Below are positions 31,578 through 42,385 of a DNA stretch of 64,000 bases, in pieces. How positions within the stretch are numbered: the first letter of the stretch is position 1; every line of letters begins with the position of its first letter. Below the pieces are notes generated by a model, which was given only the letters and a program-made list of their open reading frames with translations, ran no database searches and was not told where the DNA came from. The translations under genes were made by a program, and so were the position numbers. Source of the DNA: Cervus elaphus (taxonomy: Eukaryota > Chordata > Mammalia > Artiodactyla > Cervidae); the NCBI RefSeq assembly GCF_910594005.1, contig NC_057832.1, forward strand, positions 105,845,152 to 105,909,151, written 5' to 3'.

Positions 31578-31672
31578 GGTAAGGATGAAATGAACGAACA
31601 TAGGTAAAGTCTTTAGAATAGTGCCTGGCACATAGTGAGTACTCAATAAACATTATTATCATTAATAAACAC

Positions 31673-32257
31673 TCAGTGTTTGGGACAGGTATCAGATTCT
31701 AATTTCAGCCTTGACGCTAAAATTCTATAGCGTTGGGCAGATCAGTTCAGCTGTCTGAAAACCATGCACTTTCTCGGATTCCTTCCTCCTCACGGAGAGG
31801 TGGGGATCGGGGAAGTGAGCTCCCATGATTGATCACTGAACGCTCACGTGGGATCAGGTTGGCTCCCCAGAGGGGAGTTGAATCATTCATCCTGCCCCTC
31901 GATGTCCCGGTCAGATGGCTGCTTTTCTCTCCGGATGGACAGGGAGACGTGGGAGAGAAAATGCCTGATGGGGGAGTGAGTGGAGGGATTCAGGATAGGA
32001 AGTTTCCAAAGAAGAAGCTGGGAAAATCCCAACGATGCCAGACGGGATAGGCAGCACGTCAATGGATGACAGGTTATTACTTTCAACCACTCTACTGCCC
32101 TCTACTGCCCAAGCGTAGTACTGGAGAGAAAAATCTTGTGTAACCTGTTTCTCTGAGAGGGCAATCCCATCCTTGAAGGAAAGCGGAGCGTCCTCCTCCG
32201 GGTGACAAGTGGACAATGCTTAAAGCATTTTGACTACTAATTTTATTAAAAATTATT
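31673..32257. other. unique DNA with CTCF-like motif
   Basis: No repeat family recognised. A 10-bp unit TCTACTGCCC is tandemly doubled at 32091-32110. Confidence 0.4.
32096..32108 (-). promoter_or_regulatory. CTCF-like core motif
   Basis: On the minus strand this reads GCAGTAGAGGGCA, matching the CTCF core (CCASYAGRKGGCR) at 12 of 13 positions. It straddles the junction of a 10-bp tandem duplication. Occupancy is not shown by sequence. Confidence 0.35.
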
Positions 32258-32602
32258 TTTTACTTTTAAAATTTTTATTGGAGTATAGCTGCTTTACAAT
32301 GGTATGTTCTTTTCTGTTGTACAACGAAGTGAATTTGGCTTCCTAGGTGGCGCAGTGGTAAAGAATCCACCTGCCAATGCAGGAGATGCGGTCCCATCTC
32401 TAGGTTGGGAAGATCCCCTGGAGAAGGAAATGGCAACCCACTCCAGTATCCTCGCCTGGGAAACCCCATGGACAGAGGAGCCTGAGGGGCTACAGTCCAT
32501 GGGGTCTCAAAGAGTCAGACACAGCTGAGCGACTGAGCGCAGCACACACGCAAACATACATCTGCTCCTTTTTAGATTTCTCTTCCATTTATGCGACCAT
32601 TA
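32258..32602 (-). mobile_element. cetartiodactyl L1 3' end, antisense, interrupted by Bov-tA
   Basis: TTTTTATTGGAGTATAGCTGC, then TTCTGTTGTACAACGAAGTG before the SINE. ACATACATCTGCTCC followed by TTTTTAGATTTCTCTTCCAT after it continues the same antisense L1 3' UTR. Confidence 0.7.
32337..32549 (+). mobile_element. Bov-tA SINE (GCGCAGTGG head variant), sense
   Basis: GGCTTCCTAGGTGGCGCAGT through GGAGAAGGAAATGGCAACCC to CAGACACAGCTGAGCGACTG. The head variant is shared with copies at 48143, 49393 and 50777. Confidence 0.94.
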
Positions 32603-32671
32603 ATTTTAAAAGAAAAAAATGGTTCAGGCAACTCATATAGAGTTTAAAGACTCCATTAGTTGATGTACTTT

Positions 32672-32862
32672 ACTAAGAGTCAGACGGGACTGGGCATCTT
32701 CACTTTCACTTTTCACTTTCATGCATCGGAGAAGGAAATGGCAACCCACTCCAGTGTTCTTGCCTGGAGAATCCCAGGGACGGGGGAGCCTGCTGGGCTG
32801 CAGTCTATGGGGTCGCACAGAGCCGGAGATGACTGAAGTGACTTAGCAGCAGCAGCAGCAGA
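32672..32862 (+). mobile_element. Bov-A SINE (AGC-tailed subfamily) with TTTCACT leader
   Basis: A short SINE-end segment (AGAGTCAGACGGGACTGGGC, then repeated CTTTCACTTT units at 32698-32720) precedes a complete Bov-A body, GGAGAAGGAAATGGCAACCC to GACTTAGCAGCAGCAGCAG. This head-to-tail structure suggests a composite source element. Confidence 0.9.
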
Positions 32863-34358
32863 GTGAGAAAACTTCCTCAGCAGAAGCAGAGTTGGAGTTG
32901 CAGCAGAGCCAGGAGAAGAGTTGGGTGTGTGATCCTGGTCTTGATCCCAGGAGCAGCTTTCTTTCACTGCAATGGCTATGAAATGTGTAGTTGGAACACT
33001 GGGAGAGGATTCGTCCTCACATCCCTTGGATTCCTTGCCGCAAGTTTCATGTCAGCAGCTTCCAGACCAGTTCAGAGTGCTCTCTGCCTTGTGGCTTGTC
33101 TCTTAACTGTCTTATGTCACTTAAGGTTCAGGGAAGGGGAGGTAGATAAGGGACAAAAAAGATGGGAGAGGAAAAGAAGAGAGAAAATTTTAAAAGGGAA
33201 GGGGACAAAGTCAAAGCCGGCAACTGGGTCTGTTTTTATTCTTTTTCAACTTAGAAAGGAAACTTTCCACAGTCTTAAGAAATTTTTTTTTTTTTCCTGT
33301 ACCCTGGCCCTCTATTGCAATACCTGTCAAGCACTACTAAGTAACAGGACTATCTTATATCAATGAAAACAACGCATGTTTCACAAGGATACAATGAAAT
33401 AACCTCAGCCCATATCCTCTTTTTTTTTTTTTTAAAGAATTTTCTTAACTTTATTTCTCAGGAGGCTCTCACATATATTTTCTTCCTTTGAATTTATCAT
33501 TTTCATCCTTATTTCCTAAATAAGTCCAGTAAGTGCTTAAAAATTCCACTGAGAGAGGAAGAGAGTTAAATCATACAGATGTGTGTCATATTATTCTTTA
33601 AACTGTGTGTAAACATTGTATATATTTCTTTATGTATGGTCTATTCCACAACAAAAAATGTCAAAACAAAGAGAGAGAAAGAAGGAGAAATGTTTAACTT
33701 AAGGATGGAAAGGAAAACAAAATCCATATCCATAGGATAACTTATTCTCTTTTGGGTCAGGTGTATGTTTCAGGTTTAGTGTCAGATGAGGGGAGGAACA
33801 GATAGGAAGCAGTAAAGCCTTTCAAAAATGGCAGGTTCTGGGAATTGTCCCACTGAAGCATACTCTAACATTTTGTTTAGGTAAAGATGATTTTTGCAGT
33901 ATGTGAAACTAACGAACTAATGAACTTCCATCAAACCCTGGTGAGGAGCAATTTGGAGTACATTAAAGGGTAAAGTGGCTCCTGGGCTAAGATGGATGTA
34001 ACACCTTGCTGATGATGACTTTTTGTTTATGGGTCAACTCCACATTCACACACATGCACTGCTCTTTGCTCCAAATTGCTTTATGATTCTCTTTTAAGAT
34101 GTCCACTTGTAGTGTTGCTTGCATAAGGAATGAATAGCTGCTTTCTCAAGAAACCTGCTCTATGGGTATATCTTAATGAAAAGGCATTGAACTGGAAATT
34201 TTAAGCCCATGCTTTTAAAGCCCAATGGATAATGATCCAATAGAGACAGCAAACTGGAAGTAAGTGGAAAGGAGAGGAGGGTGCAGGGGGTGGGGTGCTG
34301 AAGAAACAGACAGTAAGTCCATCTCTGCTTTAGCTCAGGACTTAAACCTGAAGAGGGG
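32863..34358. other. unique DNA; 167-codon frame judged spurious
   Basis: The frame at 32863-33366 begins at the SINE tail and runs into a poly-T stretch coding for phenylalanines. No domain is recognised. Poly-T runs occur at 33280-33297 and 33420-33435. A low-complexity purine patch (GAGAGAAAGAAGGAG) lies near 33670. Confidence 0.45.
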
Positions 34359-34716
34359 TGTGTTTTAGACTCCATGTTTGTGTCCCTCCCAAATTCATTC
34401 ATTGAAATCCTAGTCTACACAGTGATGGTATTAAAAGGTGGGGTTTTGAGGAGGTGTCACCAGGGTGGAGCCCTCATGAGTGGGATTAGTGCCCTTATCA
34501 AAGAGACCCCGGGAACTCCCTCACCCCCTCGTTCATGTGAGAACACAGAGAGCAAATGGCCATTTGTGAACCAGGAACAGGGCTCTTACCAGACCCCAAA
34601 TCTGTAATGCCCTGGTCTTGGGTTTCCCCTCCTCCAGAACTGGGAGAAATCAATGTTTGTTGTTTAACCCATCCTGTCTATGGTATTTTTGTATAGAAGT
34701 TCAAGCGAACTGAGAC
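34359..34716 (+). mobile_element. MLT1-type MaLR solo LTR (ERVL-MaLR)
   Basis: TTAGACTCCATGTTTGTGTCCC, GATGGTATTAAAAGGTGGGG, GTGGAGCCCTCATGAGTGGG, CCAGAACTGGGAGAAATCAA, and a closing TGGTATTTTTGTATAGAAG with ACTGAGACAG follow the MLT1A-like LTR consensus from end to end. Only an LTR is present, with no retroviral coding sequence alongside, so it is an old solo LTR with no replication potential. Confidence 0.75.
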
Positions 34717-35336
34717 AGAATGGAAGAGTCCTCTCTGACATAGGTTTATTCCTGGTGGCAATTCTTCCAGCGTCCCCGAGGCTCCCCGTGTTTGGATTTT
34801 TCTCTGCCCTGCTTCAGCTTTTGTGTTTCTCACCCACCCGGGGCTCTATAACCATCCCATGCTACTCCTATTCCTCCCTTTCTCCCTCTCCCTGTCTCTC
34901 TCTAGTCCTCTATGTTAAGCCTCTCCAGAACTAGCAGTCATAACAGGACCTCTTCTGTAACCAGATTCAAGTTTGGCAGCACGAAGTACGTTACCTGTTT
35001 ATTAGCTTTGGTTTTCATGTTGCAAGTTAACTAAATCCAACCAATGTTTCTGAGAGCTCAAGATACACAGGTGTGGGGAATGAAAAGACAGCACAAAATA
35101 CATGGCACATGGTTGTGCTTTTGGGCCAGTCTGGTTAATATTGCCACGTCCTCTAAATAGAGCAACTTCTGGGTATACTTCGGTTTGTTGGATAAATTGA
35201 ATCCACTTTTAATAAGACCATTGATGTTAATTGTTACTTAGTAAAATATATTGAGAGAAAATAAAAGAACGATTGAATACTTCAGTTGCTTTTTTGCTCA
35301 TAGAAAACTGGCCATAGAAAATAAGTCTTGGCCTTT
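34717..35336. other. no recognised element
   Basis: Unique DNA. A forward frame of 84 codons at 34680-34934 starts in the LTR and has no recognised domain. Confidence 0.4.
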
Positions 35337-35470
35337 CCACGTGATCCAGTAGCTAAGAGTCTGAACTCCCAATGCAGGGGGCCCAGGTTCGATCCCTGGT
35401 CAGGGAACTAGATCCCACATGCCACAACTAAAGATTCCACATGCCGCAACTAAGACCCAGCACGGCCACA
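35337..35470 (+). mobile_element. CHR-type tRNA-Glu SINE, sense
   Basis: GATCCAGTAGCTAAGAGTCTG, then AGGTTCGATCCCTGGTCAGG (B-box), ACTAGATCCCACATGCCACA and CAACTAAGACCCAGCACGG. The standard CHR head and tail, moderately diverged. Confidence 0.88.
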
Positions 35471-36064
35471 TAAGTGAATAGTAAGTCTCAGTGAGTTAAG
35501 GGCAGGAAGGATGGCAATCAGGAGAGTCAGTGAGTGACTGTCAGCTTGTGAGGTGCTTGTAAGCAGTGTGGCTGCTTAAAAACCCAGATTCTTACCTGAA
35601 ACATTCCCAAGTACTAATGGGAAACAAGAAGGGAGGAAAAACAATGCCTTACCATACATGGTTTTAATTGTTAACAAGGAAATAAAAAATGGATTTTGTA
35701 CCAAAAACTTAATCTGTGGCTAATTCAAGCCTTTACTTCTTTTTCTTTGTTCTAGAAAATGGGATTATTCACATTAATCTCCTCCCAATAAACATTGAAC
35801 TGTGTTATACAAAATCCAAATGGTTGAATCTCATATTCTTACACAGTTATTTGATTGAACTTCAGTTATCTAAAAATGAAAAAGTATTCAATTTGCAGAA
35901 TCTCTTTAATTTTTATGTTTTGCCTTTTATGTAATTACTTTATTCATCATGCTGAAGTTGTTTAGATGAAAACAATTCAGTCACTTGAAGCAACATCAAA
36001 ATCCTGAAAAATCACCAATATCAAGACAGTAGATTGAACTTTTAAAGTTTTGATTTAGATATTG

Positions 36065-36276
36065 AGTGAGTGCAAGTCACTCAGTTGTGTCTGACTCTTT
36101 GAGACCCAATGGGCTGTAGTCCGCCAGGCTCCTCTGTCCATGGAATTTCCCAGGCAAGGATACTGGACTGGCTTGACATTCCATTCTCCAGAGGATCTTC
36201 CCCACCCAGGGATCAAACCTGGGTCTCCCACATTGCAGGCAGATTCTTTACCATCTGAGTCACCAGGGAAGCTGGA
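36065..36276 (-). mobile_element. Bov-tA SINE, antisense, near full length
   Basis: AAGTCACTCAGTTGTGTCTG to TTTACCATCTGAGTCACCAG and GGAAGC. AGATATTG at 36057-36064 and 36277-36284 is an 8-bp duplication. Confidence 0.94.
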
Positions 36277-36299
36277 AGATATTGGAAAGTTGCTAATTG

Positions 36300-36530
36300 T
36301 AATGGCAGGTATCTGGGTATGAAATCTGGCTCCTCCACTTACTATATTTTACCCCAACAGGTTTCTAATCTCTCTGTTCCTTATTTTACTGATCTTAAGT
36401 GGGGCCATTTATAGCATTGAGTTAATAGGGTTGTTGTGAGGATTGAATGAATTCCTCAAATAAAGCATTTAGGTGAGAACCTGGCACTGAGTATCGTCCA
36501 TAAGTGTGCTATAATTCTCATCACCATCAT
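36300..36530 (+). mobile_element. MIR SINE, sense, diverged
   Basis: TGAAATCTGGCTCCTCCACTTAC, then AGGGTTGTTGTGAGGATTGAATG, then GAACCTGGCACTGAGTATCG match successive parts of MIR. Confidence 0.65.
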
Positions 36531-39480
36531 TATATCCTGCCAGGTTGATTGACTCAGCATCAAACATTTTTTTGACAGTGAAGAGCAAATTTGCATTTTC
36601 TATCTCAGAGAAGTTCAACCAAAATTGTCTGTGACGAGAAAACGGCAGCACATGGTTACAGTCATTGTACAAATGTTCAACTCATGCTGCTTGTCATTTA
36701 ATGTGTTCTCCTTACTTACTATTTCACAACCATTTAATTCACGGATGACTCAGATGACTGAAAGAACATTAGTCCTTCTGTCTCCTTATTTGCTCAGGAT
36801 TGAAGCAAGTAGTAGTTGCTTTTAAGAAAAGAAATTGGCAAATGGGTTTATTTTAGATGCATTCTGTTCTGTTCTTTCTGGCTTTGCTGGGCAAAACAAT
36901 AAACTCCCTGGTGGGTGGGACAGAAGGAAGTCTCACTCTGACTCCCATCCAGTGCCTCTCCTTGGCCAGACTCCAGAGCTAGGGATGTTTACATTCATTC
37001 TAGAAGAAATGGCTTTGGGATTGGCTTCAGAAAAGGCCAAAATAATTGGATTAATTTAATAAGGATTAAAGACCATTCATAGTCTTCAAGTATACACATA
37101 ATGAATATGTAGAGAATGCTGTAACCATTTAAGTTATCTACTGAAAACAGAAAAAAAGTATTTGTTGGCTTGTCAGTAGTAAAATTTTATGTAGGTATTA
37201 TAAGGTAAGCAAATTCTACAAAAGGATTTTTTTGGGCTGATGAATTCTGCCTTTCGTGGATGTAGTCCATGTTTATTTCCACTCGTTATTATAGCACCTC
37301 TGTCTAAAAAGCCTTCCTTACCCACTACTGTCACTGCTAACACCCATCCCCTGGCTTATCTCACATTTGCTGATTAATAAGCTACTACACAAAGAGTAGT
37401 GACGAAACAACAAGCTACTATGCATTGCCTGTGATTTTTTTTTCCCTCTCAATCTGGCCCTGTGGGTGAAAACTGTTGATGGGGCTTTCACTGTCTTTAA
37501 AATTGCCTTTAGTGACTACCTCCTGGCTTCAGTGCTCCCATCTGAGCTGTCACTGATTTCAGGTGACTCCACCAGGGGTGCCCGAAAGGCCACCAGTGGC
37601 CAAGGTGAAGGAATGTTTCCTGGGGTCTCAGTGAACCGAAGCCATGCCTGGTTCTGAATAGAAGTGAATCTTGCCTCCTTTTCTCTTAGGTTTTTCACAT
37701 GACTTCCAAAGAAGAGCTACTTTACCCAATGTTTTATAAAAATATTAGTGAACGACCCTTTTATTTACTTTGGCTTTTAGCCCTACCTGCCTCCTGGGAT
37801 GCTGAGCACAAATCAATGAGAAACGATCTAGAAGGCAAATCTGAGCCATAGACATCATGCTGAAGTCAGCAACTCCTTTCCAAAGCCTGAGAATCTATTA
37901 TTGGACCACATCTCTGTTTCTGACATCTTGGGAAGAGCTTTTCTCTAGCTTCTGATGGGCTGTCCCACAGCATCAAGATATGTCCAGGTGAAGGTACTGT
38001 CTGTCCTGCTCCAAGGACTCTGATGGAACCCAGTTGAGCTTCTTGCTCATCAGGATGGTTGTGAATTGGGAAAAGATCAAGACTTTAAAATATCATGAAA
38101 TTCTGGTAGATAAAGAAATTTAAATTCCAACATCAATGGATTACCAATGTTAGGCTCTAGTATACACATTTCATGGTAAAAAGGAAATGTACTAAATTAT
38201 AATTGATTCTCTCTGGGATTGTGAAATCATGGCTGATTTTTCTTTTTTATGTTGTATTTTCAATTTTGTTTACAATTATTGTGCATACTTTTAATCATCA
38301 GAAAAATATTAGCTTTCTTTTTCAAGAGAATAAATATACCAATTTAAGGCTAGCTGGCAAATGATAGAGGTGGAATTGATAGATAATGATACAGTGTAAT
38401 ACCAAGAACACACCCCAGATTCCTGAATACTTTCACGTTAGTTCCTTGATGTGCTCTGTCACACTGAAAAAACCAAGGCAGCTTAGCAGGCTCAATACAA
38501 ACAGTTATGTTTAATCACATTGGATGAATTTAGATTGGGTTTGATATTTTCAAGGCCTCAAAACTCTAGACAAAAGTTGAAAAGTGGTCAGTTATCCAGC
38601 ACTGACATTTAATGTATATAGCACACCTGGCTAGGTGATTACAGTTTTAGCTTTCTTTACAGATGCTTTGACATTGCATAGGCAGCATAATAATGAGAGG
38701 AACTTACAGGAAATAATCTAGCGTAGGAATACATTTGCATCCTCTTTCTCCCCTTATTAATTAGGGCTAAGAGGCTGTCAGAAGGGTGATGTCTAGGAAA
38801 GAAATAGGAACAGTCTGTTTCTCATAGAAACCTGCTGTAGAAATAAATTCTTAATTTAGTCCAAAGATGTTCAACTAAAATAGAGTTCCCTTGCTTCGTG
38901 TTGAGTGTTTATTGCTTCTAAGTCCTTAAAGAAATACTGTATTCAAGTAAACCTATGAAAATTTTGTCCCACAGGTCTTCTAGAAACAACGAAGGGATAA
39001 ATTAAGAGCATCCAAAAATGAAAATACTACATTGTCTCAAAAGTAAATTCTTTTTCAGGGCGAGGTGCCTCCTGCAGGCTGGTTGCCCTTTCTAGTTCTG
39101 GTCACTTACTTGTTATGAAAACTTTAAGGACTCCTGTTGAATTATTCACATTTTTTTAAGGACAAATAATTTTTTTGTTTAAAGAAGTTATAATAGAATA
39201 TAATAGATGTAGAAAATACACAGAAAACCCAAATATTGTAGCAAAATGTTGACTGCAAGTGTTTCTTACATCTTAAAAATTGTGTCAGAATTCATCTTAG
39301 AAGTACCCTTTTTTGGGGGGAAAACAGTTATTTTTAATAATAGATTATGTGAAGGCAAGGCCTAAGCATGACCTGAAAGGAAGGAATAAAGATAAAGAGA
39401 ATCATAATAAAGCAAAGGATAGTTGTCTTGGTCTGAGGGGTTCTCAAACTGTTACTAACTGATTTTTCAGGCTTCTCTGG
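36531..39480. other. 3-kb repeat-poor unique tract
   Basis: No transposon recognised. Frames are short. The reverse frame at 36469-36672 and the forward frame at 37466-37657 have no recognised domain. One of the longest repeat-free stretches in the window. Confidence 0.45.
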
Positions 39481-39481
39481 G

Positions 39482-39730
39482 ATTGAAAACTCCAATACTT
39501 TGGCCACCTGATGTGAAGAGCTGACTCACTGGAAAAGACCCTGATGCTGAGAAAGATTGAAGGCAAAAGGAGAAGTGGGTAGCAGAAGATGAGATGGCTA
39601 GATAGCATCACTGACTCAATGGACATGGATCTGAGTACTCTGGGAGATAGCAGAGGACAGAGGAGTCTGGCCTACTGCAGTCCATGGGGTCGCAAAGAGT
39701 TGGACATGACTTAGCGACTGAACAAAAACA
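39482..39730 (+). mobile_element. BovB LINE 3' end, sense
   Basis: TTGAAAACTCCAATACTTTGG, GGAAAAGACCCTGATGCTGA and GCGACTGAAC, with internal small losses. Older-looking than the other BovB tails. Confidence 0.9.
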
Positions 39731-39821
39731 ACTGGCTGTAGATGTGAAGTGGGACAGGCTGAGGCCTGGGGATGGGCTTTGAGGCTCAGGACCCCAAAGA
39801 ACCCCCTTTGGACTCCAAAAG

Positions 39822-39967
39822 TGAAAGTGAAAGTCGTTCAGTCATGTCCAACTCTTTGCAACCCCATGAACTATACAGTCCATGGAATTCTCCAGGCCAG
39901 AATACTGGGTGGGTAGCTGTTCCCTTCTCCAGGGGATCTTCCCAACCCAGGGATGGGACCCAGGTCC
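39822..39967 (-). mobile_element. Bov-A SINE, antisense, with ISRE-like end
   Basis: GAAAGTGAAAGT (39823-39834), then CGTTCAGTCATGTCCAACTC to CTTCCCAACCCAGGGATGGG. The body has internal deletions. Flanks CTCCAAAAG (39813-39821) and CTCCAAGAG (39968-39976) form a one-mismatch duplication. Confidence 0.9.
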
Positions 39968-39979
39968 CTCCAAGAGCAG

Positions 39980-41416
39980 TAATATTGCTTTTAAGTTTTG
40001 TTTTCCTGTTCTGCATCATCATTCTCTTAGGATATTCTCGGATTTCAGTAAAGCTGATTAGCTTAATAGTCTATTGCCTGAGTTGTATGCAAGCTGCCTT
40101 GGGAAATGCAAGCTGGTGGCTGTGTCTCCTCCTCCAGGTGTGGAGAGGATAAACTCGTGGAGAAGCAGCAGAGACATCCAGGACTGATCTGGGAGGAAGG
40201 GAAACAGCCATCTGGATTCTGAGGTGACAAGAATCAATTAAGACATGTAAGCACTTCCAGAGAATCCCCAGAAATATTTAGAAAAGACTAGATTTTCTGT
40301 TTATAAGTTTGGCCTATTTTATTTGGATATTAAAAAATGGGCACATTGAAAAGCCTAGATGACTTGGAAGCCCTCAGGTTCTATATGAAATGGATGAAAG
40401 TGGCGATGCTCTTATCAAAGGGGGAACTCTCGGTTTTCCGGAAGGGCTTTTCTGAGTCCACAGAATGTTAGTGCTGTTCTTGATATACTGCAGATGATCA
40501 ATAAAGGTGGGCTGAATGAATGATTAACCAAAGGAATGATCAGTAACCAAGAACACGAGGTTCACTGTTTAAAGATAATGACCAAAACAGGTTTTATCAG
40601 AGTCAAAGTAACTGGCTGAAAAAACGAAATATTTAGACAATTGTGTCATTAGACAAGTTGTTTAGGTAAAAAAAAACCATTTTTCCAGATAATGATCCAA
40701 ATAGAAAAATAATCATCCTATTTCAAGATTAAGAAAATATTACAAGCTGGTTATGTCTAGAAAAATGATCAGTTGGTAATCTGAATATTTTTCTTTATAC
40801 CAAGCAAGCAGGATTTTTGGAACTCATATTATCATCTCATTTTTGAATTGGCTGAGAAAATGAGTTGCCTGCTTCAGTATGTATGACTGAATAAATACAA
40901 TTTATTCATTTTGCAAGAACATAGTTCTTTTGGACACATTATTTATTGAATGCTCATGGTTGAAAAATATTATGTATGTGTCTTTTTATTATAGGAATAA
41001 AAGGAAAGGACTGGAATGGATAAGTATAATGTACATATACAAATTTGAAGACAGAATTGTATAGGTGAATTAGAGTTATTTTTTAATTTTATTTTAAAAG
41101 AAGCAAAGGAAGGCCTTGTTAGAATTAAAACTCATGAGTTTCGATCTTTGTAATGAAAATAATCGTGAGTCCTGTAGGATACAGAATGGACAGTGCCAGC
41201 TCAGGAGCCCCAGCTGTAACACTGACTGGCAGGAAAGCCATAATGACAAGGTGGGCTCCTCTGTGGGACTTTGGGCTGTGTTTTGATGTGTTTTGGCCCT
41301 TGTCTCCATGGAATAAGCCTAGGAAAATATCAAGGAAAAAATGGGTTCTTCGATTATACATTTATCAAGACTCTAACTTCTTCTCTCCGGATCTGAGGTT
41401 TAAAACTTCCATTTGA
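39980..41416. other. no recognised element
   Basis: Repeat-poor unique DNA. GATCAATAAAGGTGGGCTGAATGAATG near 40497 could be an L2 terminal scrap. No gene recognised. Confidence 0.4.
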
Positions 41417-41419
41417 TTC

Positions 41420-41715
41420 ACTATTGCCAACCTACTATATGCCAGGCATTGTGATGCAAAAGTAGGTGGTATGTAACAGTAAACAAAGTGCATAGTCTCT
41501 GCCCTGATGGAGTTTAGACTAGAGGGAAGCAATCAATACATCAGTGCATGACTACAGACTATGTTGTGTACTAGGAAGGAAACTATGTGATGCTCTAAGA
41601 AAGTATTGTGTGTGTGGGTGGGGAGTTGGGGTTGGTGTGGAATGAAGTGTGAATAAGAAATGGTATTCAGGGCAGGCTTTTTGGAAAACATGATGACTGA
41701 CCTGAAATCTTAAGG
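41420..41715 (+). mobile_element. ancient LINE-derived repeat
   Basis: CTACTATATGCCAGGCATTGTG, CTCTGCCCTGATGGAGTTTA, then TCAGGGCAGGCTTTTTGG and GACTGACCTGAAATC match the long old repeat seen as shorter pieces at 8262, 52835, 55065 and 59935. Confidence 0.55.
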
Positions 41716-41730
41716 ATAATTGCTTTATTT

Positions 41731-42383
41731 TAAAGAATTTACCATATGCTCCAGCAACCCTACTTCTGGAGATATAGCCAAAGAAGGATGAAAACAGGGT
41801 GTCAAAGAGTCATCTGGATCTTATTTACAATAGTCAAGTAATGGAAGCAACCTAAGCGTGCATCAGGGGATGAGAGGATGAAGATGTGATATGTACGAAC
41901 AGGATTCAGTCGTGAGAAAGAAGGTCATCCTGTCATTTCTGACCACATAGAGGGCTTATGCTGAGTGAGGCAAGTCAGACAGAGAAAGAAAAATGCTGTT
42001 TCATTTCATTTATATGTAGAATTAAAAAAAAATTCAGACTCATAGAAACAGAGAGAATAGAAAAGTGTTTGCCCGGGGTGGGGATGGAGAAATGTTGGTA
42101 AAATGGTACAAACTTCCAGCTATAAGATGAATCAATTCTGGGGTTCTAAGAATAAAGCATGGTGACTATAACTGATAACACTGTAGTACCATTAAAATTT
42201 GCTAAGAGAGTAGAACTTTAATGTTCACACCTCTTCCCCTCCCAAAAGAGATACATATGTGAGGTGATAGATGTGTTAGTTAACTAGATGTTGGGAATCT
42301 TTTCACAATTATGTGTCATAAGGGACTCTTTAAATATCTTACAATTTTATTGGTCAACTATATCTCATTATAGTTGGGAAAAA
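41731..42383 (+). mobile_element. L1MA/L1MB-like LINE 3' end, sense
   Basis: The ORF2 end (ACCATATGCTCCAGCAACCC, CAATAGTCAAGTAATGGAAG), then the old 3' UTR (ACAAACTTCCAGCTATAAGATG, TGTGAGGTGATAGATGTGTT, CAACTATATCTCATTATAG). All coding frames are broken. Confidence 0.8.
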
Positions 42384-42385
42384 AC

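Larger units (their letters stand above)
31060..31672 (+). mobile_element. MIR SINE, sense, interrupted by a BovB/L1 composite
   Basis: CAAATCCTGGCTCCACCATTC, TTTTCTCATCTGTAAAGTAG and TGTCTCACAAGGTTTTGG form the MIR core to about 31195. The distal part resumes at about 31579 with GATGAAATGAACG, then AGTGCCTGGCACATAGTGAG and ACTCAATAAAC. Confidence 0.7.

Noticed and set aside
32863..33366. 167-codon forward frame with hydrophobic stretches
   Set aside because: Starts in a SINE tail, includes a poly-T-encoded phenylalanine run, and lacks any recognised domain, promoter or splice context.
34359..34716. Possible provirus next to the MaLR LTR
   Set aside because: No internal retroviral sequence or second LTR nearby; it is a solo LTR.
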